Shown piece after piece: positions 1 to 10,784 of a stretch of DNA of 35,548 nt. How positions within the stretch are numbered: position 1 is the stretch's first letter; each line of letters begins with the position of its first letter. The DNA is from Parvibaculum sp. (GTDB lineage Bacteria; Pseudomonadota; Alphaproteobacteria; Parvibaculales; Parvibaculaceae), in NCBI GenBank assembly GCA_013823365.1, contig PNMC01000011.1, positions 1-35,548 on the forward strand, in the 5' to 3' direction. Made by a program: the position numbers and the translations under genes. Below the pieces are notes generated by a model. That model ran no database searches, was not told where the DNA came from, and saw only the letters and a program-made list of their open reading frames with translations.

Positions 1-3000
1 GCGGCGGTAGCCGAGCCGCACCGCGCCTTCGAGCCCCATGCCGCCGAACTCGCCTGTCGGCCAGGAGATATTGAAGAAGGGCGCGTGGAAGCTCCCTGCC
101 GTCATCGCCTGCGCGCCGAGCCCATAGCCCTTGCGCAAGACCACCGCAAAAAGCGGTACGGACATATTGGCCGCCGTCACGAACATGCGGCTGACATGGC
201 GCACCTGCGCTTCCTTTTCGATCTCCGGACCGACCATGAAGCCCGGCGTGTCGCAGAGCGACAGGATCGGCAACCCGAAAGCATCGCAAAGCTGCATGAA
301 GCGCGCGGCCTTGTCGGCGGCTTCGGCGTCGATCGCGCCGCCGAGATGATAGGGATTGTTCGCCATCAGCCCCATCGGCCGGCCTTCCATGCGGATCAGC
401 GCCGTCTTGATGCCGATGCCGAATTCCCTGCGCAGTTCGAGCACGGAGCCTTTATCCGCCACCGCCTCGATCACCTTGTCGATGTCATAGGCACGGAGCC
501 GGTTCTCGGGAATGAGATGGCGCAGCATCCGCTGGTCGCTTGCTTCCCATTCGGTAACCGGCCCCTGGAAATAGGAGAGATACTTCTTGCAGGCCTCGAT
601 CGCCTCTTCCTCGTCCTTCACGAAAATATCGATGACGCCATTCTTGCGGTGCACTTCGGCGGGCCCCACATCTTCGGGTGCATAAACACCGAGCCCGCCG
701 CCCTCGATCATCGCCGGGCCGCCCATGCCGATATTGGAATCCGCCGTCGCGATGATGACGTCGCAGCAGCCGAGCAGCGCCGCATTGCCCGCAAAGCAGC
801 GCCCCGCCGTCATGCCGACGAGAGGCACCTTGCCGCTGAGCGTTGCGAAGGTGTGGAAGGTCGGCGTGTCGAGTCCGGCCACGCCCGCGGTGTCCGTGTC
901 GCCCGGCCGCCCGCCGCCGCCTTCGGCAAGCAGCACCACCGGCAGCTTCTGGTCCCGCGCAAGGAAGAGCATGCGGTCCATCTTCTTGTGGTTCATCGCG
1001 CCCTGCGTGCCGGCAAAGACGGTGAAGTCGTAACCCATGACGAGGGCACGCGCCTTCTCCTCGCCGAAGAGCGAGGCGTTGACCGTGCCGACGCCCGAGA
1101 CGAGCCCGTCCGCCGGGCTCATCTTCAACAGCTCCTCCATCGAGCGGCGGCGGCGCTGGGCGGCAAGCGCCAGCGCGCCATATTCGATGAAGCTGCCTTC
1201 GTCGCAGAGATGATCGATATTCTCGCGCACCGTGCGCTGGTTGCGCTTGCGCCGCCTCGCCACCGCATCCGGCCTGTTCTCGTCAAGGCCGATCGCATGA
1301 CGGTCGATCACATGCTGCAGATCGGGACGGATGTAATCGGGGTCGATCGCTTCTTCCGTCACCGCTGCCGGGTCGCCGCCCGCGCCCTCCTCGATGAAAA
1401 GGATCGGCTCGCCCTCCATCAGTGTGGCATTCGCAATGGCCGCCACCTTGCGCACCGTGCCCCCGAAAGGCGCGGCAATCGTATGTTCCATTTTCATCGC
1501 TTCGAGCACGGCAATCTGCTGGCCCTTGGCGACGGTCGCGCCTTCGGCGACATCGATGGAAATGACCTTGCCCTGCATGGTGGAAGGCACGGGCGTCGTA
1601 CCCGCCGGGCCCTCGACATGTTTGGCAGCGGTGGCGCCGGCACTATTGCCGCCGGTGAAGAAGCGCGAAGGCGCGGCTTCCGCCTTCACAAGTTCAGCCG
1701 CATGTTCGGCAATGAAGCCCGTATGTACTTCATTCGCCTGCACATCCGCCCGTGCAAGAAGCGCCTGCAGGAAGGAAAGATTCGTCGTCACGCCCTCAAT
1801 CTGGAATTCGCTGAGCGCCCGCCGCGCGCGCGAAACGGCAGAGCCATAATCCGCAGCAGGCGAATACGCGATGAGCTTGGCGAGCAGCGAGTCGTAATTC
1901 GGGCTGGTGCGGTAGCCGGCATAGCCGAATGTGTCGACGCGGATGCCGGGTCCGGAAGGCGGCGTGAAGGCATTGAGCACGCCGCCTGTCGGCACGGCCT
2001 CGCCCGCCTCGTTCATCCGCTCCATGTTCACGCGAAGCTGGATCGCAAAGCCGCGTGGGGCTGGGGCGTCAGTGAGGCCCACATCCTTGAGTGTCGCGCC
2101 TGCCGCGATGCGAAGCTGCGTCTTCACAAGGTCGATGCCCGTCACTTCTTCCGTGACGGTATGCTCGACCTGCAGTCGCGGATTGGCCTCCATGAAGGCG
2201 ATGGCGTCCTCCGCCGATTTCGCTTCCATGTCGATCAGGAATTCGAACGTGCCGAGCCCCTTGTAGCTCGCCGCGCCTGCGAGTGTGCGCGCCGCTTCGA
2301 CAAGACGCTTGCGAAGCCCCGCATCGAGCGTCGGGCTTGGCGCAATCTCGACAACCTTCTGGTTGCGCCGCTGCAGCGTGCATTCGCGCTCGCCGAGATC
2401 GATGACATTCGTACCGTCGCCGACGATCTGGATCTCGATGTGCCGCGCCTTGCGCACAAGCTTCTCGACATAGATGTCGCCGCTGCCGAATGCCGCCTGC
2501 GCTTCCGAGCGGCAGCGCTCATAGGCGTCCGCGAGATCCTTCGGGTCCGTCACCGCGCGCATGCCGCGCCCGCCGCCGCCCGCCAGCGCCTTCAGCATCA
2601 CGGCGCCATTTGCTTCCATGAAGCCGCGCGCGTCTTCAAGGCTCGTCGCGCCATTCGTGCCGGGAAAAAGCGGTACGCCGAGCTTCGCTGCCAGCGCCCG
2701 CGCCTCTGCCTTGTCGCCGAAGAGGCGCAATGCTTCCGGCGAAGGGCCGACGAATGTGATGCCTTCCTTCGCGCAGGCCTCCGCGAACGCCGCATTCTCG
2801 CTCAGGAACCCATAGCCCGGATGGATCGCATCGCAACCCGCTTTCTTCGCTTCCGCCACGATCTGGCGAATATCGAGATAGGCGGCGGCCCCCATGCCCG
2901 TCAGCGGCAGCGCCTCGTCGGCGGCGCGCACATGAAGCGACAGCGCATCGTCTTCGGCATAGACAGCGACGGTGCGAAGCCCGAGTTCCGCACCGGCGCG

Positions 3001-3051
3001 CGCGATACGCACGGCAATCTCGCCGCGATTCGCGATCAACAGACTTTTCAT
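1..3051 (-). CDS. Single-chain biotin-dependent acyl-CoA carboxylase (biotin carboxylase - BCCP - carboxyltransferase), partial, C-terminus beyond the left edge
   Basis: Minus-strand reading from ATG at 3051 is open to base 1 (1017 codons): MKSLLIANRGEIAVRIARAGAELGLRTVAVYAEDDALS...HPGYGFLSENAAFAEAC...; biotinyl motif EAMKMEH at about 1483-1503; carboxyltransferase-like GGGRPGDTDTAG...LCDTPGFMVGPEIEKEA toward the left edge. Not in the ORF track because no stop lies in the window. Confidence 0.93.
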   Translation of the reverse strand, partial: MKSLLIANRGEIAVRIARAGAELGLRTVAVYAEDDALSLHVRAADEALPLTGMGAAAYLDIRQIVAEAKKAGCDAIHPGYGFLSENAAFAEACAKEGITFVGPSPEALRLFGDKAEARALAAKLGVPLFPGTNGATSLEDARGFMEANGAVMLKALAGGGGRGMRAVTDPKDLADAYERCRSEAQAAFGSGDIYVEKLVRKARHIEIQIVGDGTNVIDLGERECTLQRRNQKVVEIAPSPTLDAGLRKRLVEAARTLAGAASYKGLGTFEFLIDMEAKSAEDAIAFMEANPRLQVEHTVTEEVTGIDLVKTQLRIAAGATLKDVGLTDAPAPRGFAIQLRVNMERMNEAGEAVPTGGVLNAFTPPSGPGIRVDTFGYAGYRTSPNYDSLLAKLIAYSPAADYGSAVSRARRALSEFQIEGVTTNLSFLQALLARADVQANEVHTGFIAEHAAELVKAEAAPSRFFTGGNSAGATAAKHVEGPAGTTPVPSTMQGKVISIDVAEGATVAKGQQIAVLEAMKMEHTIAAPFGGTVRKVAAIANATLMEGEPILFIEEGAGGDPAAVTEEAIDPDYIRPDLQHVIDRHAIGLDENRPDAVARRRKRNQRTVRENIDHLCDEGSFIEYGALALAAQRRRRSMEELLKMSPADGLVSGVGTVNASLFGEEKARALVMGYDFTVFAGTQGAMNHKKMDRMLFLARDQKLPVVLLAEGGGGRPGDTDTAGVAGLDTPTFHTFATLSGKVPLVGMTAGRCFAGNAALLGCCDVIIATADSNIGMGGPAMIEGGGLGVYAPEDVGPAEVHRKNGVIDIFVKDEEEAIEACKKYLSYFQGPVTEWEASDQRMLRHLIPENRLRAYDIDKVIEAVADKGSVLELRREFGIGIKTALIRMEGRPMGLMANNPYHLGGAIDAEAADKAARFMQLCDAFGLPILSLCDTPGFMVGPEIEKEAQVRHVSRMFVTAANMSVPLFAVVLRKGYGLGAQAMTAGSFHAPFFNISWPTGEFGGMGLEGAVRLGYRR

Positions 3052-3131
3052 CGAAAGGGCCTCCCTCGCCCGGAAATAGCGTATCAGCCTGAGTAAGAAG
3101 CGTGGGGCCCCCTGTCAAATGGGGGCACCCC

Positions 3132-4751
<1,620 letters not shown>

Positions 4752-4871
4752 GACCTCTCCTCCCTCATTTTTGTTTTGAGAAGTCTAGACCGGTAAACGC
4801 ACCGGGAAAAAGCGGGATTGAACGGAAACGGCTTCCGGCGCAGAGTCCCGCCGCAAAATGCGGAGGGCGAC

Positions 4872-5729
4872 ATGCGGTTTGTGACATTCGAGGAAGCCGG
4901 CGAAGCGCGGTTCGGTGCCGTGACGGGCGGCGAGATTGCCGACTTCACGGGGCTCGCAGGCGCACCCGTTTCGCTCTTCGACATGCTGCAGGGAGGCGAG
5001 GCTGCCCTTGAGGCCGCGCGGAACCTGGCGGAGAAGGCGCCGCGCAGGCCGCTTGAGGGCGCGAAGCTGCTGCCCGTGCTTCCCCGGCCGGGCAAGATCA
5101 TCTGCCTCGGCCTCAACTATGCCGAGCATGCCGCAGAGGGCGGCCGCGAAAAGCCCGATTACCCTAATTTCTTCATGCGCGCGGCCACCACGCTGGTGGG
5201 CCATGGCGCGCCGGTGGTCCGGCCCCGCGTTTCCGAACAGCTCGACTTCGAGGCGGAGCTTGCCGCCGTGATCGGCCGCCGCGTGCCGCGCCATGTCGCG
5301 AAGGCGGACGCACTTTCTTATGTCGCGGGCTATGCCTGCTTCAACGATGTGTCGGTGCGCGATTATCAGCGCCGTACGCCGCAATGGACCATCGGCAAGA
5401 ATTTCGATGGTACGGGCCCCTTCGGCCCCGCCTTCGTGACCGCCGATGAACTGCCGACCGGCGCCGCCGGCCTGAAGGTCGAGTCACGGCTCAACGGCAA
5501 GGTCATGCAGAGCGCCAACACGCGCGACATGATCTTCCCCGTCGACGAGACGATCATGCTGCTCGCGCAATGCCTCACGCTGGAGCCGGGCGATGTGCTG
5601 GTGATGGGAACGCCGGCAGGCGTCGGCTTTGCGCGGACGCCGCCCGTCTGGATGAAGGCAGGCGACACGATCGAAATAGAGATCGAAGGTGTCGGCCTGC
5701 TTTCAAATCCGGTCGCGGACGAGGCCTGA
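4872..5729 (+). CDS. Fumarylacetoacetate hydrolase (FAH) family protein
   Basis: MRFVTFEEAGEARFGAV...IICLGLNYAEHAAEGGREKPDYPNFFMRAATTLVGHGAPVVRP...DYQRRTPQWTIGKNFDGTGPFGPAFV...GDVLVMGTPAGVGFARTPPVWMKAGDTIEIEIEGVGLLSNPV; internal ATG at 4872 has GGAGGG upstream, preferred over the ORF-track start at 4818. Confidence 0.92.
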   Translation: MRFVTFEEAGEARFGAVTGGEIADFTGLAGAPVSLFDMLQGGEAALEAARNLAEKAPRRPLEGAKLLPVLPRPGKIICLGLNYAEHAAEGGREKPDYPNFFMRAATTLVGHGAPVVRPRVSEQLDFEAELAAVIGRRVPRHVAKADALSYVAGYACFNDVSVRDYQRRTPQWTIGKNFDGTGPFGPAFVTADELPTGAAGLKVESRLNGKVMQSANTRDMIFPVDETIMLLAQCLTLEPGDVLVMGTPAGVGFARTPPVWMKAGDTIEIEIEGVGLLSNPVADEA

Positions 5730-5734
5730 GCGGA

Positions 5735-8700
5735 TCACTCCGCCGCGCGGCGCATCTCGTCCTGACCGTTCCAGTATTCGGTGCCGTTCCGCCGCGCCGC
5801 CCGCTTGGCGCGGATGACGCTCGGCGCCGCCAGCAGCACCGGCACCAGCACCAGCGTGAGCAGGGTGGAGAAGCCGAGACCGAAAATGATGGCGGTCGAC
5901 AGCTGCACCCACCACACGGTAACGGGCCCGCCCACCACGATTTCGCGGGTCACGAAATTGAGGTTGAGCTGCGTTGCCATGGGCAACAGGCCGAACATGG
6001 TCGTGATCGTCGTCAGCATGATGGGGCGGAGACGCTGCCCCGCCGTGCGTAGCACCGCCTCGATCACATCGTTCGTCTCCTGCTTGAGCCGCTGGAACGT
6101 ATCGATCAGAACGATCGAATTGTTCACCACGATGCCGGCAAGCGCGACGATGCCCGTGCCCGTCATGATGACGGAGAAGGGCTGCCCGGTCACCACCATG
6201 CCGATCAGCGCACCAAGCGTCGACAGCACCACCGTCGAGAGCGTCAGCGCCGAGTGGTAGAAGCTGTTGAACTGCGTCAGCAGGATGATGAACATCAGGA
6301 ACAAGGCGCCGATCAGCGCACCGCCGAGGAAGGAGGCGGATTCGGCCTGTTCCTCGTTGGCGCCGCGGAAGCGGACATTCACTGCCGGATCGAGCTGCTG
6401 CTGCGAGAGCCACTCCGACAATTCGCCGACCTTGGCGTCGACATTGATCTTCGCGCCGGTGGCAGGATCGACCGCTGTGTTTGCCTTGATGACGATGCGG
6501 CGGAGCCCGTTGATGCGCTCGATGGAACTCACCTGCGGCCTGGCCTCGCGCGTCACGAAATTGCTGATCGGCACGAGCCCCATCTGCGTCTGCACGCGCA
6601 GATTGTCGAGCTGGTCGAGCACCCGGAAATTGTCCGGGAAACGGACGCGGATATCCACCTCGTCGCGCGAATCGTCCGGCCGGTATTCGCCGATCAGAAT
6701 GCCGTTGGTGACGAGCTGGATCACGGCGCCGACGGACGTCACGTCAGCCCCGAAGCGGCCGGCCATCTCGCGGTCGACCCTCATCACCCATTCGATGCCG
6801 GGCAGTGGCCGTCCGTCCTCGATGTCGATGAGCCCGTCGACACCGGTTTCGAGGTGATCGCGGATGAAGCCGGTCGTATCGAGCAGCTTCTGATAGTTGG
6901 ATGACGTCAGTTCGATCTGGATGTCCTTGCCGGTGGGCGGCCCGTCCTCCTGCTTGCGCACTTCGACGCGGATGCCGGGCAGCGGTGCCGTATTGCGGCG
7001 GATTTCTTCCAGAATGACGGCACCCTTGCGGCGCTCCTCATAGGGCTTGAACTCGATGAGAAGCTGGGCGATCAGATCCTTCGGCACGTCGCTGCCGCGC
7101 CCGCCGCGCTCGCCAAGTCCCGGCGATGTGCGCGTGAACACGGTCTGCACGCCTTCCGTCGCGAGCACGATGTTCTCCACATCGCGCGCAAGGGAAAGCG
7201 TGTCGGCAGCCGAAAGATTGCCGCGCGCGCTGACGAGAACGATGGCGCGCTCCGGCTCCGTATCGACGAAGAACTCCACGCCGCTGTTGAACGACGAGAA
7301 TATGAAGATCGTCGCAAAGATGATGGCGCCGGTCGCCGCAAGGACGCGGCCCGGATAATGCACCAGCTTGTCGAGCATGCGCACATAGGAGCCCGTGAGG
7401 CCCGGCAAGGCACGGATATCGCCGGTCTCGGCGCCCGCAAGTTGCTTCAGCACCTCGTCATTATCCGTCTCGGCCTTGCCGAACACCGTACCGAGCGTCG
7501 GCACGAAGATGAGGGCCGTGATGAGCGACGCCGTGAGCACGACAATCAGCGTGATCGGCAGATAGCTCATGAACTTGCCGGAGACGCCGGGCCACAGGAG
7601 CATCGGCAGGAAGGCGGCAAGCGTCGTTGCCGTGGAGGAGGTGACCGGCCAGAACATACGCTTCGAGGCGAGCGCATAGGCCTCGAACTTGCCGAGCCCT
7701 TCCGACATCTTGCGGTCGGCATATTCGACCACCACGATCGCGCCATCGACGAGAAGACCCACGGCCAGCAGCATGCCGAACATCACCATCATGTTGACGG
7801 TGTAGCCGGACGAGGCGAGGAAGAAGAAGCCGATCATGAAGGAAGTCGGAATGGCGATGCCGACAAGCAGCGCCGAGCGCAGGCCGAGCGCCGCCACGAC
7901 CACGATCATGACGAGGATGATCGCCGTTGCGATGGAGGATTGCAGCGACCCGAGCGAGCGGTAGATCCAGTCCGACGCATCCATCGTGTAGTCGACATGG
8001 ATGGCTTCCGGCCAATCCGCCGTCACCCGGTCCACGATCTCGCGCACCTGAACGTTATTGTCGATGATGTTCGTGCCGATGCGTTTCGTGATCTCGATGG
8101 CGATCGCCTGATGGCCGTTGAACTGCGCAAAGCCGTCCGGGTCCTTGAAGGTGCGGCGGATATCTGCGACGTCGGACAGCGTCACCACGCCTTCGCCCGA
8201 CGCCTTGATCGGCAACTCGAGCACGTCCTTCCGCGTTTCGAAGAGGCCCGGCACCTTGACCGAAAAGCGGCCTTGGCCCGTGTCGATGTTCCCCGCTGCA
8301 ACAAGCCGGTTGTTGAGCGACACGGCGTTGATGAGTTCGCTCTGCGAAATATTGTAGGATTCGAGCTTCGCAGGATCGATGACGATTTCGAGCAGTTCCT
8401 CGCGATGGCCGACAAGCTCCGCCTGCAGCACGGTGGGAATGGCCTCGATTTCGTCCTTCAGCAACTGCGCCGCGTTATAGAGCGTGCGCTCCGGCACATC
8501 GCCCGACAGCGTGACGACGAGCACCGGGAAGAGCGAGGTATTGAACTCGATGATAGTCGGTTCTTCGGTATCGCCCGGAAGCTTCGCACGCGCGAGATCG
8601 ACCTTCTCGCGCACGTCCTGCAGCGCCTTGTCCTTGTTGAAGTTGACGTCGAACTCGAGCACGATCCCCGCATGACCCTGCGAGGCGATCGCGGTGATTT

Positions 8701-8938
8701 CCTTCAGCCCTTCGAGCGAACGCAGCTCCGTCTCCATCGGGCGGATGAGCAGGCGCTCGGCATCTTCCGGCGAAATGCCGTGATGCACGATCGAGACATA
8801 GAAGATCGGAATCGGAATGTCGGGATCCGCTTCCTTCGGAATCGAGATGAAGGAAATGATGCCCGCCGCCACGAGGAGGACCATCGTGGTGAGAACGGTT
8901 CGGGTACGCCCCAATATGGCGTCGATAGCGGAGTTCAC
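5735..8938 (-). CDS. RND family efflux transporter permease
   Basis: About 1067 aa from GTG at 8938 (VNSAIDAILGRTRTVLTTMVLLVAAGIISFISIPKEADPDIPIPIFYVSIVHHGISPEDAERLLIRPMETEL...), RND repeat architecture; GTGA overlap with the upstream adaptor stop. The N-terminal extension in the ORF track (to 9049) lies inside the adaptor gene. Confidence 0.92.
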   Translation of the reverse strand: MNSAIDAILGRTRTVLTTMVLLVAAGIISFISIPKEADPDIPIPIFYVSIVHHGISPEDAERLLIRPMETELRSLEGLKEITAIASQGHAGIVLEFDVNFNKDKALQDVREKVDLARAKLPGDTEEPTIIEFNTSLFPVLVVTLSGDVPERTLYNAAQLLKDEIEAIPTVLQAELVGHREELLEIVIDPAKLESYNISQSELINAVSLNNRLVAAGNIDTGQGRFSVKVPGLFETRKDVLELPIKASGEGVVTLSDVADIRRTFKDPDGFAQFNGHQAIAIEITKRIGTNIIDNNVQVREIVDRVTADWPEAIHVDYTMDASDWIYRSLGSLQSSIATAIILVMIVVVAALGLRSALLVGIAIPTSFMIGFFFLASSGYTVNMMVMFGMLLAVGLLVDGAIVVVEYADRKMSEGLGKFEAYALASKRMFWPVTSSTATTLAAFLPMLLWPGVSGKFMSYLPITLIVVLTASLITALIFVPTLGTVFGKAETDNDEVLKQLAGAETGDIRALPGLTGSYVRMLDKLVHYPGRVLAATGAIIFATIFIFSSFNSGVEFFVDTEPERAIVLVSARGNLSAADTLSLARDVENIVLATEGVQTVFTRTSPGLGERGGRGSDVPKDLIAQLLIEFKPYEERRKGAVILEEIRRNTAPLPGIRVEVRKQEDGPPTGKDIQIELTSSNYQKLLDTTGFIRDHLETGVDGLIDIEDGRPLPGIEWVMRVDREMAGRFGADVTSVGAVIQLVTNGILIGEYRPDDSRDEVDIRVRFPDNFRVLDQLDNLRVQTQMGLVPISNFVTREARPQVSSIERINGLRRIVIKANTAVDPATGAKINVDAKVGELSEWLSQQQLDPAVNVRFRGANEEQAESASFLGGALIGALFLMFIILLTQFNSFYHSALTLSTVVLSTLGALIGMVVTGQPFSVIMTGTGIVALAGIVVNNSIVLIDTFQRLKQETNDVIEAVLRTAGQRLRPIMLTTITTMFGLLPMATQLNLNFVTREIVVGGPVTVWWVQLSTAIIFGLGFSTLLTLVLVPVLLAAPSVIRAKRAARRNGTEYWNGQDEMRRAAE

Positions 8939-10068
8939 AGTGCCGCTCCAACCTGATTTGCGGGGATGGCCTCGACCTTCTGGCCTTCGTTCACATAGTC
9001 CTGACCGACGGTGATGAGCGTCACCTTGTCCGGCAGGCCGGTGATCCACAGGCCCTCCGGCGTGTCGTCGACGAGCTCGATGGGCAGGAAGGCGACGAGG
9101 CCGTCCGCATTGACGGTTCGCACGCCCACCACGCCATTATCGTTCAGCGCGATGACGGAACTCGGGATGCGATGCGCGGGAATTTCCCGTCCCGGCACGA
9201 TGATTTCCGCCGTCACGCCGGAGCGCATGCGGAATTCGGCATTCGGCACCTCGAGCTCGACGCGGAAGGTACGCGTCGCGGGATCCGCGGTCTTGGCGAC
9301 GAAATGAATATGGCCCTCGACCGATTCCCCCGTCACCAGCCGGGCGACGCCGGGCGAGCCGATCGTCATGGCGCCCACGCGGTCTTCGGATACCTGACCC
9401 GCCACAAGCAGCGGATCGAGCTCCACCACGAGCCCGCAAATGTCGCCGACGCGGACATAGTCGCCGACGTCGACCGGGCGGTCGTCGAATACGCCGTCAA
9501 AGGGGGCGACGATCTTCGTCTGGCTCAGCTCGATCTCCATCTGCTTGAGCCGCGCCTGCGCCGCATCGAACGCGGCCTTGTTGCCGGCAACGGCGGTCGG
9601 CGCGCGGTGGCCCTTGTCGGCAAGCTGTCGGGCGGCGTCGTATTCGAGCTTGCGCTGCTGCACGAGCGCGCGCGCTTCGGCAAGCTGCGCGTCGCGCGCG
9701 TCGATCTGCAACCGGCAGAGCACATCGCCCTTCTTCACGCGCTGGCCCTTCTCCACGGGAAGTTCGATCACCCGGCCCTGCGTCTCGGCGCGCACATGCA
9801 CGGCGCGCTTGGCCTCGGTGCGGCCGCGCACCGTGATGAAGCTCTGTCGCATGGTGGCCTGCGATTCCGTTACGCGGACGCGGGGCATCACCGTATTGGC
9901 CGCGTCCTCTTCCGCCGCGGTCATCCCGTTGCCATTGCCGCCGGAGCTGAAAATGCCGGTCGCGAACCACAGCAGGATGGCGACGGCAATGCCAATGGCG
10001 ATGTAGTGGGAGCGGTGGAGGCGGCCGCCCGTGATCTTTTCGATCGTGTTTTTCTGACGTTCAAGCAT
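8935..10068 (-). CDS. RND efflux periplasmic adaptor (membrane fusion) subunit
   Basis: 377 aa; N-terminal TM anchor then VRAETQGRVIELPVEKGQRVKKGDVLCRL...APFDGVFDDRPVDVGDYVRVGDICGLVVELDPL, typical HlyD/MFP lipoyl-hairpin layout; followed by the permease with a 4-bp overlap. Confidence 0.92.
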   Translation of the reverse strand: MLERQKNTIEKITGGRLHRSHYIAIGIAVAILLWFATGIFSSGGNGNGMTAAEEDAANTVMPRVRVTESQATMRQSFITVRGRTEAKRAVHVRAETQGRVIELPVEKGQRVKKGDVLCRLQIDARDAQLAEARALVQQRKLEYDAARQLADKGHRAPTAVAGNKAAFDAAQARLKQMEIELSQTKIVAPFDGVFDDRPVDVGDYVRVGDICGLVVELDPLLVAGQVSEDRVGAMTIGSPGVARLVTGESVEGHIHFVAKTADPATRTFRVELEVPNAEFRMRSGVTAEIIVPGREIPAHRIPSSVIALNDNGVVGVRTVNADGLVAFLPIELVDDTPEGLWITGLPDKVTLITVGQDYVNEGQKVEAIPANQVGAAL

Positions 10069-10594
10069 GAGCTTTTTCTTCGATTGCGGCTTCTTCGATC
10101 AGATGCCGGTTGCGTTCGAGGAACTCGATGGAGGCGGCAAAGACGGCGTGCCCGTAGCGGCGGGCGAAATCCATGCCGGGTGTGTCTTCCTCATCGGCCT
10201 GTGAGAGGTCCTCCACCTTTTCCTTCATGGCGGCGAGGCGCTGATCGACCAGGCTGCGGACGCGGTCGCGCGGCAGCAGATGGGCGAAGAGAACGGTGAA
10301 GAGGAATTCGGAGCGGAACTTGTCGGGTGCGAGCTGCTGCCCGAGCGCATCCCCAAGCTGGTGGCGTCCCTTTTCGGTGAGCGAATAGATTTTCTTGTCG
10401 GGCCGGCCTTCCTGCTGCTCGGTCCGGCAGGTCACGAGACCCTCATCGGTAAGCCGCGTCAGTGCCGGGTAGATCGACCCATAGCTCGCGTCGAGGAAAT
10501 GGCTGAAGGGGCCATCCTCGAACATCTTGTTGATCTCGTAGCCCGTGGCGTCGCCGAAGGCGAGGGCGCCCAGACAGAGGGTCGTGACATGCAT
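10061..10594 (-). CDS. PadR family transcriptional regulator
   Basis: 177 aa; CLGALAFGDATGYEINKMFEDGPFSHFLDASYGSIYPALTRLTDEGLVTCRTEQQEGRPDKKIYSLTEKGRHQL, a PadR winged-helix signature; overlaps the MFP start by 8 nt. Confidence 0.93.
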   Translation of the reverse strand: MHVTTLCLGALAFGDATGYEINKMFEDGPFSHFLDASYGSIYPALTRLTDEGLVTCRTEQQEGRPDKKIYSLTEKGRHQLGDALGQQLAPDKFRSEFLFTVLFAHLLPRDRVRSLVDQRLAAMKEKVEDLSQADEEDTPGMDFARRYGHAVFAASIEFLERNRHLIEEAAIEEKAHA

Positions 10595-10629
10595 ATCGTG
10601 GAAATCCCTGCGTCAATCCGGTCTACGGC

Positions 10630-10690
10630 CCGATACCTGTATCGGATCGATATATCGGCGCTATATATGAGGAGGCTTGCGGGAATCCAA
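10630..10690 (-). promoter_or_regulatory. Candidate promoter and palindromic operator region of the padR-MFP-RND operon
   Basis: Minus-strand TTGGAT (10685-10690), 17-bp spacer, TATATA (10662-10667); perfect palindrome CGATATATCG (10648-10657) and perfect inverted repeat CCGATAC-CT-GTATCGG (10630-10645) just downstream. Confidence 0.6.
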
Positions 10691-10784
10691 GAGCCGTGAG
10701 GCAAATTTACCGTCAAAAACCAGGTATTTTGTGCGGTGCGGCAGGAAAGTGACGTTCCGGCGGCCTGGGGACCCTGGCGGGAGG

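Noticed and set aside
85-3096. 1003-aa plus-strand ORF
   Set aside because: Antisense shadow of the minus-strand carboxylase; Arg/His/Ala-rich low-information translation with no family motifs, typical of GC-rich genomes.
8939-9049. N-terminal extension of the first RND ORF (MDHRPAGQGDAHH...)
   Set aside because: Out-of-frame reading of the MFP gene; the conserved RND N-terminus starts at GTG 8938 with a GTGA overlap.
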